This document shows positions 1 to 11,773 of a stretch of DNA of 64,000 nucleotides, one piece after another. A program made the translations under genes and the position numbers. Source of the DNA: Toxonevra muliebris (Eukaryota > Arthropoda > Insecta > Diptera > Pallopteridae); assembly GCA_963691655.1 (NCBI GenBank), contig OY829329.1, positions 65,714,852-65,778,851 of the forward strand, in the 5' to 3' direction. Position 1 is the stretch's first letter, and each line of letters opens with the position of its first letter. The notes under the pieces were generated by a model, which did not search any database, was not told where the DNA came from, and worked only from the letters and a program-made list of their open reading frames with translations.

Positions 1-645
1 TGCAATGTCAGCAAGCAACAAAAGTAAAAAACTCTGTGGTAAAATTGGTGAGATGCAAGCAGCTTTACAAAACTGACTGAAAAGGATTACAAGAGGATTC
101 AAAAAAAATAAATAAATAAAAAAAAACAATTAGAAAAAAGAACCAGAGTAAATGGAAACGTGAGAGAGCGGGAGTGAGAGAGAAAAAGGCAAGGAAAAGC
201 ATAGCAGATAAAATGTAAATTACAACAAAACAGCAGTACTTCCGTATATTATGTAGCAATGCTACAAAGTAATTAAGACAACAACTAAACAACACACAGA
301 GAGAAACAACAAATATCTAGATACAGTAAAGAGAGCAGAGGGAGTGAGTGTGGCGTAAATTCAAAAAAAAAAAAAAGGAAAAAGGGAAAGAGGAAAGAGG
401 AAGAGGAAGAGAGCAATAAATGTCCATAAATTAAAATTGCATTCACTCGGATGAAGTTTTATAATTTTTTTTTTTTTTTTTAACGTTTACAATGGATTCG
501 ACGAAAAAAAAAACAAAACAAAGAGCACACACTTGAGATACACTCTGAGAGTAAAGACAGAAAAAAAAAAAAAAACAAAAACCAAACTCATTCAAGATGC
601 ATCAGCAAGAAAGAAATAAAGTAAGAAGAGAAAAAAATACATACA
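1..645. other. AT-rich non-coding DNA with A/T tracts
   Basis: I see no gene here. The stretch holds poly(A) and poly(T) runs (near 110-125, 363-375, 465-481, 560-575) and purine-rich GAGA-type sequence. Open frames are short, lysine- or phenylalanine-rich translations of these tracts. Confidence 0.6.
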
Positions 646-653
646 CACTCAAC

Positions 654-1377
654 CAGTGTGGCCAACTCAGCGCTTTTCCCGCTGATTTTAGTGCCTTTTG
701 AAAATTTAAACGCGGAAAAAAAGTGCTTTAACGCTCAGCGTGTTTTTTCAATTTAAAATATCTACTTCAATTTAAAAGAACTATGCATCATCAATATCTA
801 AAATGGTGCTGGACTTACGATCGATACCAACTTTCATTTGTTAAAACTGTTCATTGTGATCATACTGGGGGTTAGACTGAGTACGATCATCCCGGTCCTA
901 CTTTCTACAGTCACATTACTACTATCATAGGGAGTCTTTAGTAAAATTGTATGTTGTGCTCTGGTAAGAGGAAGCTGTCACGAATCCCCCTACCCGACTG
1001 TTTGCTAGCGGCAAAGATGTCTCCCGCCCGACTCCTTCTTCACCATGTCATCTCCTTTACTAATATGCCTTGTTCTCCTCGTTCGTAGTAAATGAGGTTG
1101 GTATATATTTACATATAAAAAAAACATTGTTTTCAAAACTAAATATAGGTAGTGAAAATTAAATGTGTGGGAAAGTCTGTTTTTAAACGCAGGCTACCCA
1201 ATCATCAGACATTGCAAAAGACACATTATGTGTGCCTGTGTTAGTGAAAAAGTTTAAATGTATTGAGAGTTTTCTCGCACTTTTACAAGGAAAAAAATTT
1301 AACGCTTTTTTTTAAAGAAAATACGCGTTTTATTCTTCATTTTAGCGGATTTTGAAAAACAAAAGTTGGTCACACTG
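654..1377. mobile_element. hAT-type MITE with 8-bp target duplication
   Basis: The left end reads CAGTGTGGCCAAC and the reverse complement of the right end reads CAGTGTGACCAAC. The element is flanked by a perfect 8-bp direct repeat, CACTCAAC, at 646-653 and 1378-1385. A CA-starting inverted terminus with an 8-bp duplication is typical of the hAT superfamily. At 724 bp without a meaningful reading frame it is non-autonomous. Beyond the short termini, both arms are rich in 'acgc' and 'gcgga' motifs. The interior (about 830-1080) is GC-richer and may hold a second, unrecognised insertion. Confidence 0.85.
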
Positions 1378-1385
1378 CACTCAAC

Positions 1386-1936
1386 GAAACGCATCGACAC
1401 GAAACAACGGTTGAATTGAAAGTAAACAGACAAGTCAACATGCAAAAATTGCAGACAGATAAAGACAAAGAACTACAGCTTCTTATGTCAGTCGAAGAGA
1501 GAAGGAGAAGAAACTTAGAAAAAATAAAGAAAAGTGCTGGAACATGATGGCTACTTAGTTTCGAATAAAGTTTGAAATTATAGCAAATTTTTATTAAGTT
1601 TTCATTTTCTTGGTTTGCATTTATAGTTGGTTTATATTTCTGCTCGTAGTTCACTTGCATTCTACTTTCAAAGTTATTATTAATAAAATTTGTAATAACT
1701 TTATTTTTTCACAGAGAGTTTTTTATATTGAGAGTTGTATATTTTTTTCACCTGCAATATTTCCCTCGAGCTTAAAATTCTACAATAATATACTCTAGAT
1801 CTTTGAGTTTCTATATTGGTAACGGTATCGCTGACCATTTTTTGTGTGTTTTTCCTTCCCGAGCTCTCAAATTTGACGACTCAACGTCAAGTTCATTCAA
1901 ATTTGTTTCTTTCGACTCTTTCTAATCCACAAATGA
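1386..1936. other. Non-coding interval
   Basis: No recognisable gene. Two short overlapping antisense/sense frames (around 1370-1800) have no domain I recognise and match AT-rich background. Confidence 0.5.
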
Positions 1937-2242
1937 GGGGCTGAGAGGAAAAGTGGTATAACTTCTACGTTCAGAAAAAAATGGAATAATTTTACTTAAG
2001 AGCAAAAGCAAAACGAAATATTTTCAGAGCAAAAGTAAAACGAAATATGTTCAGAGCGAAAACGGAATAAAAAACTATGCTGTTCTTGCTGTGAAAGAAT
2101 TGTTATACCATTTTCGTTCTTACTTTTAAGGCGTTTCATTTTCACTCTAAACCGTATTACTTATGCCATTCTTACACTGACACACTAAATTATTCCACTT
2201 TTGCTCTTATACAAATTTAAGCCCGCTTTTCCTCTCAGCCTG
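1937..2242. mobile_element. Small inverted-repeat element (MITE candidate)
   Basis: The ends are inverted copies of GGCTGAGAGGAAAAG (left at 1939, right as CTTTTCCTCTCAGCC at about 2226-2240). The interior carries about three degenerate copies of a 27-bp unit built on 'agagcaaaagtaaaacg'. Flanking sequence shares CAAAT, but a clean target duplication is not visible, so the superfamily is uncertain (hAT-like is possible). Confidence 0.45.
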
Positions 2243-2339
2243 TCAAATATCTACCGAAAACGATAGTTTATGTGTGAGAGAGTGGAGAAAAATAGAGAGA
2301 GAGTAAAATAAGAAAAAGAGTTTAAAACATTCGTAGTTA

Positions 2340-2475
2340 AGACAGATCCATTGACCGAGTACCGCTTTCGTTTTTCGGTCTTTATTTCAAGTTTTTACGC
2401 GCTCAATTTAAGAGAGTGAAAAATTGAAGAGAGCTAAAAACTTCATATAGAAAACGGAAAAGAGTGTGCGACATC
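2340..2475 (-). repeat. Dispersed GAGA-rich repeat, copy C
   Basis: The reverse complement carries the order 'ttttccgttt', 'tatatgaagt' and 'tctcttaaattgag', which recurs near 16120-16200 and 34640-34700. Three loosely similar copies in 64 kb suggest an old dispersed repeat, although the sequence also looks promoter-like (GAGA tracts). Confidence 0.35.
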
Positions 2476-2520
2476 TGGTAAATAAATCTGCCGTAAACGC
2501 TTGAGTGGAAATTATATATA

Positions 2521-3396
2521 CCACTTTGATCAAAAAGTTCCCGGAATTTATTCAGAAAATTAAAAATACAAGTTTATTTATCTAAATCTATATATTGTCC
2601 CCTTCAAAGTAATCCCCATCGACTGCAACACACTTATGCCAGCGCTTTATCCAATCATCGAAACATTTTTTGTATTCGGTTTTCGGTATGTCCATCAGTG
2701 CTTCGTGCGATTTTTCCATTACTTCCGCTCGGCTGCTGTAACGCGTTCCCCGTAATGGTTTTTTAACTCGATTGAACAGGGAGACAAATCAAGTGAATTC
2801 GGTGGCTGTTGAATGGTATTTGTTGCACTTTTCGTCAAAAAATTACGAAAAATGATGGCACTGTGCGACGGTGCGTTATCATGGTGCAAAATCCATGAGT
2901 TTTCTGTCCACAATTCTGGTCTCTTTCGGGAATTGCTTCAAGCAAACACCTCATAACGCCCAAATAATACTCTTTGATGGTTAATTTGCGGTTACTGACC
3001 AAAATTTCTTTTACTTTATCAACGTTTCCTCGGTTTTCGCTGTCGATGGTCTGCCACTGCGTTCATTATCTTCGATTGACTCACGACCACTTTTGAACTG
3101 CCCGTGCCACTGGTAAATGACCGTTTTCTTTAGAGAATCGTTGCCGAAACACTTTTCCAACATTTTACAACGTTCGCGCACCATTAAATCCGTTTTTACG
3201 CAAAATTTAATACAAAACAATTTAATAAAATTGTAAAAAATCGCCAACACACACAGACAAATGTCAAGCTATGAAGCTAAGATTTAGAGGGAATATCAAC
3301 AACAGATGTACCAACTTAACAAAAAAAACAGAACTCAATTTGGAACGATGGGAGCGCCACACGGTGCTTATTCCGGGAACTTTTTGATCAAGGTGA
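2521..3396 (-). mobile_element. Internally deleted mariner element
   Basis: The terminal inverted repeats share CTTGATCAAAAAG followed by TTCCCGGAAT, and the element is flanked by TA at 2519-2520 and 3397-3398, the hallmark of Tc1/mariner insertion. At 876 bp it is shorter than a full mariner (about 1.3 kb). The internal loss removes the part of the transposase that should hold the first catalytic aspartate. It cannot be autonomous. Confidence 0.88.
2588..3250 (-). pseudogene. mariner transposase remnant
   Basis: Reading on the minus strand, the N-terminal part (3250-3011) has the mariner helix-turn-helix region with VIYQWHGQFKSGRESIEDN and GRPSTAKTEE. After a deletion and frameshift, the part at 2913-2719 has the second catalytic block, LHHDNAPSHSA. 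The expected third block, usually a PDLxPCD-type motif, is altered to LDLSPCSIEL, so the third aspartate is not in its place. A further frameshift leads into the typical C-terminus CFDDWIKRWHKC and GDYFEGDN, ending at the stop at 2588-2590. The gene is clearly dead. Confidence 0.85.
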
Positions 3397-3449
3397 TAAA
3401 TATAAAATATTGAGGAAGATACAGCAATAGTGAGTCCAATAATAGCATA

Positions 3450-4440
3450 CGATGCAATAGTTTAGCGGCCAGCCCTAGGTAAGAGCTACATTGTTTGGAA
3501 GCTCAGTAGAGTTCTGAAAACGGCGTGTGTTGGTATTACAGGAGCCATACGTACTTGCCTAACGGAAGCTCTGAACGTAACGCTACATCTCTTTCCTATT
3601 GACCTTCACATCAAAAGTATTGCCTTCAATAGCGCGGTGAGGCTAAGAGAACTGATTACTGGGCCGAACGTACTTATGGACACAGTAAAGTACTACACCA
3701 AAGTTCGTGTTGAGAGGAACAGATTACATTATACCACAACTGTGTTTCAAAAGCGATTTTAAGGTATGATTTCTTACAAGGGTGGAATGGACAGAAAAAA
3801 GCTTTTTGACAAAATACGACATTCTCATTTTCACATATGGTTCAAAAATAGCCTGCGGAGTGGGTTCGGGGGTACACTCACCGCATGTGGAAATAAACCA
3901 ATACTTACGTTTACCTAATGATGTCTCTGTTTTTTCAGGTTGAAGTTCTGGCTATTAGTTAGGCTTGTCGACTAATAAAGCGTCATATTACAGATAGGTG
4001 TTAGGTCGCTATTTTTATCGACAGCCAGGCAGCAATCAAATAAATCTCTTCAATCCACCACCATAAAATCAAAGCTAGTTAAGGAGTGCAGGGAGGTACT
4101 GAGCGAGCTAAATCATATTATGCTGACATCACTATCATCTGGATTCCCGGCCATAAGAACATTAAAGGGAATGACAAATGAATTAGCATTAGCTTGACGT
4201 ATCTCTAGAAGTACCGGTTCTAGTCCCCTTGGGAGTCATCAAGAGAAGCTTGTATCTGCACTGTCTTCAACTGGCTAATCAGAAGTAGAAATCATTAACA
4301 TCCAGCATTACCTCGCGTGCGACATGGCTCTCATATATTGAGGGTAAGTCTCGCGACTTTTTAACCACGAATCGTACCGATACTGCTAGGTTAACGGCAG
4401 CCTACACCGGTCACTTTTCTGCAATTGGTGATTTCAATCG
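3450..4440 (+). pseudogene. LOA/I-like non-LTR retrotransposon fragment, copy 1
   Basis: Translating across frameshifts shows the region after the reverse transcriptase (ACVGITGAIRTCLTEALNV near 3525-3590). It continues into an RNase H-like segment: SGVHS-like near 3860, SQAAIKSL-like near 4025, and IPGHKNIKGND near 4135. A C-terminal stretch with TARLTAAYTGHFSAIGDF follows at about 4380-4435. This order (RT tail, RNase H, C-terminal domain) is what LOA/I/R1-type LINEs carry. Several stops and shifts make it a pseudogene. Clade assignment is inference from motifs. Confidence 0.65.
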
Positions 4441-4689
4441 CGTGATATTTTAAATTTTAAATTCCGATCACAGCATGCTGCAATGATCCCGTTAGGTTTT
4501 GTATGCGTTGTGGATGAGCTTGATGTGTTGTTTTCATTTTGTACACATGATTTTTTTCTTTGTTGCATTGCTGCCACGCTGGTCGTTTTTTTTTTTGCAT
4601 ATTTCTTTTCCAGTACCGATGTACAGTGGCGGTGTTGGTGTTGGTATGTAGGGGCACAGCTGAGTATTGTGCTTTCATAATTTGGCTAC

Positions 4690-5660
4690 CAAATTTGGGT
4701 CATCAATACTGGATCTGCTTCCAATAGATCTGTTCGGGAAATCCGCAGCGTCAGCTTAGTTGGTGAGGTTGAACGCAATCCGCAAGGGGTCCCTTACCAA
4801 TTTTGATTACGGAAAGATTCTAAATGAAACCGATTATCTTCCATCATCTGTCGATCTCACTCCCTCCTCACTATCCTTTGGGTAACAGCTTTAGCATATT
4901 TATTCCAGCTCGTCAAATGTAAAGTGCGAGCAATGTGGTATAGTCTGGTGCCATTGAAATGTATACTGATGGCTTCGAATTGGAAGGCAAGGTTGGGAGT
5001 GGAGTTCATTTAGAGCGTCGAAGCATCTCAACGCACTTTCGTTTCCCCGATCAGTACAGGGTCTTCCGAGCCGAACTGCTGGGGATCACAGAAGCTGCTA
5101 ACCTGATAAGATATAGTGTGATACCCTATACTGATATTTGCATTTTCACTGATAGCAAGGCAGCGATGAAATCCCTCCAATGCCTCGCTAATAACTCCTT
5201 AATTGCTCGTCAATGAAGATCGTATCTTAACGAGATAGTTACGACATTTAACTCGTACCTCATATTGGTGCCTGAGCATAGCGACATTGAACGGAAACTG
5301 TAAAGCTGGATGATCTTGCCCGAATTGGCAATTCACGCATCACTGGCTACGTGTGCATATCATTTGTCACTTGTAAACTTCTAATCAAAAACCGCTATTC
5401 CCAATATTGCAGAGAGCAGATGGAGAATAGCATCGACATGAGAAGGATGAAACAATATCCCACCTTTTTATGTAACTGTCCCGCTCTAGCAGCGCGCAGA
5501 GAAATAACTTTCCTATGAGAGACTTACTAAACTTGCATCCTCCGAAATCGGGGGCATACTAAGCTTCATAGAAAACACAAAATGGTTTGACTAGGAAGTA
5601 TCGGAAGGCAACTATTCGCCCCGGGGTATCACAATGGACCAGTAGGTCTCAGTATGTTCA
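4690..5660 (+). pseudogene. LOA/I-like non-LTR retrotransposon fragment, copy 2
   Basis: An 85-codon open segment (4959-5216) is a good RNase H N-terminal half: MYTDGFELEGKVGSGVH (first acidic residue), FRAELLGITEA (catalytic Glu) and FTDSKAAMKSL (third acidic residue). It then stops at a TGA. Further frames give VPEHSDIE near 5267, the cysteine motif FLCNCPAL near 5468, and IGGILSFIENTKWFD near 5550-5590, the usual C-terminal end. A 'tcacaatggacc' stretch near 5630 suggests the 3' UTR. It follows copy 1 in the same orientation. Confidence 0.7.
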
Positions 5661-7117
5661 TTTTTGAACAGCCCCAACAACCTAATCTATAGCATTTACA
5701 AAATTCAGAAATATATTTAAGTAACTCCACGAAATCTTTTACCAATTTCGCACATCTAAATCACTCAGTTTTCCTCTTTTATTTCAAAGCTTAGTAAATA
5801 TTGTAGTTTGAATACTTTTTATAGTGAGATTTTTTACCCCTACAGATTTTTTTTTTAGCAATCTGAGCCGCTTTGCTGCATTTGTATACTTTGATTTCTA
5901 TCACTGCAGTTTCAAGTGGAAAAAAAACTCAATGAAGAGAAACAGAGAAAAAACAGTCAAGCAGACAGACAATGAACAGAAAAACAGGCAGACAGTCAGA
6001 GCAGTAAAGCAAACAGTTGACACAATAACAGAATGGTCACCATTGTGTTACACTATGAGTCAGGACACATGAATGTCATGATGTCGGCAGCTGGAGCAAT
6101 GAATTTGCGTGACGTGACGTGACGTATTCAAGCAATGCAACACTGTGTGAAGTGTGAAATGAGTGAGTGAGCGAGCGAGTGAGTGAGCGAGTAAGTGGTG
6201 GTAGGGATAGCGGTGATGCAGAAGCAGCAACAATGCATTTTGATGATTGCGGTGGCACAAATTGAAAGTAACATTGTAGAAAAATTTTTATCCGGCAATA
6301 ACAAAAATGAATAAAACGTAACAAAAAAAAAAAAAAAACATCTAAAAAAAAAATAACAAAAAATCCATGCATAGTTGAGCACTTGAAATACGACGAGCGA
6401 GTGATATTTTCTAAACTAAAAAAAAAAAAAAAACAAAAACACAAAACAAAAAATCAAAAATGTTTTTTTCACAGTTGTTGCAAAGGATTTCATAAATCTT
6501 TGAATTTGCAGTAAAATTGCATTGGGATTGTTGTAAAATTGTTTTTACTCTGCCAAAACTAAATTGAGCATTTTTGTTCAACATTTTGACATTGCACCGT
6601 GTGCAGTTGATCGTTTTCAAAATAGAGTAGCATGGGCTTAGGGCAAGCACAATGCTAAAGTGCAGCCTTCCGGTTTAGTCTTTGATTTGCTCAGTTAAAG
6701 ACAGTCAGGCAGGGAGGAAGGCAGACAGGCAGGGAGGAAGGTAGGGAGGAAGGCAGGGAGGTAGGCAACAAAGTTTTCCTGCATTACACTATTTTAATAT
6801 ATTCATTGAAAAACTCTCGAATCTAAAATAAAAATATGAATGAAAGCAAAGTTTCACTCCTCTTCGTGTAGCAGCAGTTGTAAATATTAGCAGCAAAAAC
6901 AGAAAAAAAAAAAGAGAACAGGATTTAGTTAACAATATAAAATTGAATTTAGTGGACACGAGAACACCTGATGTTGACAACAACGACAATGTTGCTGCTG
7001 TTGCTGCTGCTGCTGCTGGATAGGTTTTAGTGGCATATAATTAAAGTTTGGCAGCGGGAAAAACTAAAGTGTCATCGTACACATGCATACTTTTACACAC
7101 ACATATGCACATGTTCA
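5661..7117. repeat. Simple-sequence-rich non-coding interval
   Basis: The interval holds a (GAGT/GAGC)n tract near 6160-6195, poly(A) runs near 6325-6360 and 6417-6432, a (GGAAGGCAGGCA)-like tract at about 6705-6770, and a GCT/GTT triplet run near 6990-7018. Frames here are shadows of those tracts. No gene is supported. Confidence 0.6.
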
Positions 7118-7125
7118 TACTCATA

Positions 7126-10100
7126 CAAGGCCGTATTTAGGGGGGAGGGTTTGAAGGTTCTGACCCCCCTCCCCTCCCCGGAAATGTGGAAACTTTCTTC
7201 TAATTTTTTATATTGATTTCCAGTGGATGGGGAAAAAGTAGAAAATAAAATCTATTGGACGGTTTTTGAATATTTTTTACTTCCATCGATTTTTTTTCTA
7301 AAAAGTCAAGTAAATTTGAAATCTTGGTTACACTATGCGACCAAATCTGATTTATTTTTTTTGACATGAGAATTGATTTCGGATTCATAAAGAGAAGGTG
7401 ATGCTGAGCAATCCTGCATTCATAGTTTTTCAATGTCAGTAACTGTTTTTGATTTAAAGCTTCGTCGTGAAACATTTTAAAAAAAAGTTTAAAAATTAAT
7501 AAAAAAAAATAGAAAAAACTGTCGGATCCTTGTAAAATTAGACTTATGTGAAAAGTAATACAAAGCAATATTTTATTATGCTAAACTTGTCCGCCATATT
7601 TGATTCGGAGTTTTGAATTTTTAAAATCTGACTGCAGATTTGTAACCAGCGCACAGTGTTCCGTCCCCATATAAAAGTTGGACAAAAATAGAAGGAGTGA
7701 TTTGAATTTGATGAATCTTAATTTCCTAAAGGATTATGGCATAATGATTTCAAAAATAGAAACGTTTTTTTTTTGGTACCGGTTACCCTTTTTTATAAAA
7801 CCGGTTCTTATCCAATATTTTTACCTTTTAAGATACTATATAAATTATTGCTTGAATTTGGACGCGCCTAACTAAAAATTAAAATTACCATTTGCTAAAG
7901 GGTTATAGCATGCTGATTCTAAAATTGGTTTTTTGGTACCGATTTCGGTTTTCAGATAAATTTTTTTTTGCAGAAGCTTCAAAATTAAAATAAATTAAAT
8001 TAAAATATCAGTGCAACTATTTTTTAAATGTTGCCAATTAAGAACCTATGCTCCATCATTTCTTTCGGTTTGGGATAGAACACTATTTAAAATACAACGC
8101 TAGCTCGCCTTCTTAAAATGCCCCTACTTTTATCATAGATATATATAATAAAATAGATTTTCTAATTAAGTATATTTTTATAAAATAGTCTGCTTTGCAA
8201 AATACTAACACAAATTTAAATATTGACATAACGGCCAAAAGTAACTGTTTCAAAAATGCAGTAGGTTCTCGATAACGTGAACTAATTAAAACCGAGGGTG
8301 TTCACGTTTGCGAATGCCAAAACTAATAGAATAGAGATTCCTAAAAACCATCATTTAACCCTCTAGTCACGCCCCTTCGTTCTAAAACTTGTGTTTTTTT
8401 CTTTTAATTTCAAGAACTTTTTTTACCAATTCAAATATTTTGTACGCCAACATATATAATTCGTATATCAAACATGGGCATTTGTCAATATTAGGAGACT
8501 CCTAAAACTCGGAGAAATTTAAACTCAATGTATTGCCAACATATTTACTTGAGGTTTGTCACTAATAGGTTAAAATTTATGTTTTAGAATGTTTTGATGA
8601 CCAAGCCATGAAAATTATGGTACCAAAAAAATTTTTCTGAAAAGTTTAATAAATTTCTTAAAATTTTTTTTTTTTTGTATTTAAGAGTATTAGTAAATAT
8701 TTATTTTCTCGTAAGGTTGGACGAAGTTGGCCAATTTTTTTCCACCATTTAAGAAAGTAAGGATTGTTATTAACAAAAAAAGGCACGAAACCACAGCATT
8801 TTGCGGCCTAATGCTTTATATTCTTTACTGAAGTTGACGATTTTTTAAGTTTTTCTCTGAAAAAATATTAATTTAAAAAAAAATTTCTAAAAAAAAAAAG
8901 GTTCAGTTAAAAAAAAAAAAAAATTATATGTTGTGAAGTAGGTAATATTATTTCTGTTTTAATAAAAAAAAATGAAAGCGCTGTCAATGATACCTGATTT
9001 TTAAGCAATTTTTTCGTAAGAGTCATAAAAATTACAATTTCTTATTTCAATATTTGCTTCTTAAATTGAGCGACTTTGGCAAGTCCTAACTCCTTCAAAA
9101 CTCAACAGCTGTAAAAAATATTTTGGGTTTGTTATACATATTCTATTACCTTTAAAATGACATCAAAATTTTAATGATCGGAGACATAAATTTTTTTGAT
9201 TTTTGTCCACTCTCAAAGCACTGTGCAGCGCCCCTTAAAACACTACAGACCACTGCACTTTTCCTTATGTCTGGTTGTGGGTGTGAGTAAGATAGAATCC
9301 GTTCTTTGTAAATTTTTTCCTGTACCCGTAGACATAAACACAAGGAAAGGGCATGATTTAGCTTTTAATTCCTAATTTTCGAAGTTTCTAGCACTTCAGG
9401 ATTCAGCTCTACAATTTCTCAAAAATTGCCAAAAACGGTAGTTTTAGGGATTTCAGTCCCAATTTTTCTAAAACGTGACGTAATGCGAAGTTTCTGACCT
9501 CAGATTTATTTTCAGCATGAAAAATTAATGCTAGGAACCATATTATTCGCTAAACCCATGCAGGGCAGTGTTATTGGATCAGCTTCAAAGTTTTTGGAGA
9601 CAATCTTAAAATGTAATTAATTCTTTAACCCATTATTGCTCAGAGCATCTCGACTCGGAAGATCCCTTTTAATGCTGTGACTGCACGAATTTAAGGAATA
9701 TATGCTAACTTCATCCGGGTTCCTCATAATCGATAATGGCCCGAATTCCTACTGATAATCATTTGAAAAAATTAGCCTCTGAATATTTTTAGCATTATTG
9801 GTCATTATTTTAACTTTGGGTAATGGAAAGTCAACGAGTTATCGAAATTATGTCCTTGACGTTAAAAAAAAATGCATTGGAATTCACATTGAATAATATT
9901 TATTTGAAAAAATTGAAATTGATTATTCTGTAAATTTTTTGTAATTTTCGGCCATTTTTTTTAGGTTAAGATTAAAAAAAAAAAACTCGGAAAGAACAAT
10001 TCCTAAAGCTTTAAGGCATTTATCCACTCTTGTCCCTTGCAACATCGTATCTAATTTATTTATTTAAACATCAGTTTCGAATGAAAAGGCCCCCGCCCCC

Positions 10101-10129
10101 CCCCGAAAAAAATCCTGGCTACGGCCCTG
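7126..10129. mobile_element. 3.0-kb hAT-like non-autonomous element with G-rich ends
   Basis: The left end starts CAAGGCCGTATTTAGG and the right end, reverse complemented, starts CAGGGCCGTAGCCAGGA. Flanks are TACTCATA (7118-7125) and TATTCATA (10130-10137), 7 of 8 bases identical, as expected for a hAT 8-bp duplication. Next to each terminus lies a run of G or C (about 7139-7183 and 10088-10104), and the left one can fold on itself. The interior is AT-rich. The longest frames (7200-7568 minus, 9152-9343 minus, 7678-7875 plus) show no transposase motif I recognise, so it is probably an eroded or non-coding member. Confidence 0.7.
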
Positions 10130-10137
10130 TATTCATA

Positions 10138-10740
10138 TACATGTAGTTGAACTGCATAATAAAAATACACAGCTTCATAACAAACTTTATGTTATACTGC
10201 ACTGAATTTGTAGTTTAAAATAATAAAATATATGGCTTTAATACTTTTATTTTATTAATTTACTTTCTACTTTGCTGGATTAAATGAAAATATAACTAGG
10301 TAGTTATGTTAAAATATTTTGCGAGGGTTCGACTTAAAATTGAGTAGGGTATTAAAAAGTGTAGATTTCATAAAACTAACAGTTTATTATGCGAGGATAT
10401 TTTGTGCAATTTATAGGATTTCCGTTTTTGTATTTGAATATTTTTTTTACAGAGAAAGTTAAATATTAGTAATGCTTGGTTTTCACTATGTCATATTTGC
10501 CGTCAAAGAGAGAAAAAGAGAGAATTTCCCATATGAAATTTGCCAACATGCTGGCAAATTTGATTGAATCTGACATAGTAAAACGTACAATTTCCGGGGT
10601 AACCTCAGCGGATTCCAGTAATCCAGCCAATTAAAATAAACACTCATAGTTTTTCCGAAACGTTATAATTAATTAATTTATTTTTTTTCGAAATAACTCA
10701 ACAATTTGAATAAAAAAAAAAGATTACTAATCGATAATAG
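10138..10740. other. Non-coding interval with a small inverted repeat
   Basis: TTTCACTATGTCA (about 10485) is repeated inverted as TGACATAGTAAAA (about 10570), with a GAGA-rich centre. It could be a tiny MITE or a chance fold-back. No gene is seen. Confidence 0.35.
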
Positions 10741-11300
10741 AAAGACCGCAGGTTCGATCGATCGCGTGGCCAGACTCCTGACAGATTGGATAGACTTCTC
10801 CCGACAAACTCTGTGCATCGACCTTTTATATCGATGAGGCACCGTGGATGGTTTAATGGTGTTGGTGACGGTGGAAGGTGCAGGGCGTCTGAGGGGAAAG
10901 GGGCCAACAGTTCCCACTCTCTACGACCAGGCGCACACTTGTGTCACCGTCGTGAGTGTGACAGCGATGTTTGTAGGTGGTTGCCAACGATGTAGTAACT
11001 ACTTGCGTTACAGCCACCTACAACAGTATGATGTCTGTATGGTCATCATCTTGCACTGATGATGACCACACACGATCACAGTCACTGTCGTACTGATGTG
11101 ATTGTTGTGGGTAACTGTGATGACTGCGTGTGTGTGTATCAGCGAGTGATGTGGTGAGTTTGTGTTGTGATGTATTGCTGTGGGTAACTGTGATGACTGC
11201 GTGTGTGTGTATCAGCGAGTGATGTGGTGAGTTTGTGTTATGAGATATTGATGTGGGTAACCGTGATGACTATGTGAGTTATGGTGAATAGCTTAAGTAG
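10741..11300. repeat. GC-richer patch with 73-bp tandem repeat
   Basis: Base composition rises sharply against the AT-rich surroundings. From 11107 a 73-bp unit containing 'gtgggtaactgtgatgact' is repeated at 11180 and 11253 (about 2.5 copies), with a GTGTGT run in each. Overlapping short frames on both strands are not recognisable proteins. The patch may be part of an unrecognised element. Confidence 0.6.
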
Positions 11301-11770
11301 AATATAAGTAAAGAAAAACTAAGAATAGATAATTAAACATAAGTGCATAAATTCAGAATGCAAGTAAAAAAATAATAAATTTCAGTTATAACGACGCTTC
11401 GTTATAATAGTGAAAACCAGGCATAACTATAGTGAAAGCCGCTTACAATGACCGCCCCACAGTGATTCCTCACATAGACAAAATTCAAAAAATTCATAAT
11501 GTCAAAACCAAACAAATTTGATATCAGTTTAAAGATAATACTACAACTAAGAAAACCCCCCCAAAAAAATCATGCTAAAAAAATAATTAATATGAGTGCA
11601 AAAGCAGCTCAAAGTTCAACAAATTTTTCACCAAAATTTTAGATCGTTCGAGTTTAGTGCTTCAAGTCCGTTGAGTACAAAACTATCTGAAAAATAAGTT
11701 TTTAATCATATCCTGCCGAAAGTTTCAGTTTTGTATTTTCAATTTATCAAGGAAATTTTTCAAGAAATCA
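11301..11770. other. Non-coding interval
   Basis: AT-rich, without a recognisable gene or clear repeat. It ends where the jockey-like reverse-transcriptase homology begins. Confidence 0.5.
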
Positions 11771-11773
11771 ATC

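Noticed and set aside
6076..6444. Long minus-strand frames with LTHSLTRS repeats
   Set aside because: They translate a GAGT/GAGC simple repeat and poly(A) runs.
10750..10770. GGTTCGATCGATC as a tRNA box B
   Set aside because: No box A, acceptor stem or SINE body surrounds it.
10485..11420. TGGTTTTCACTAT inverted at both ends as possible transposon termini
   Set aside because: Only about 13 bases match and no target duplication was found; the shorter fold-back at 10485-10583 is as likely.
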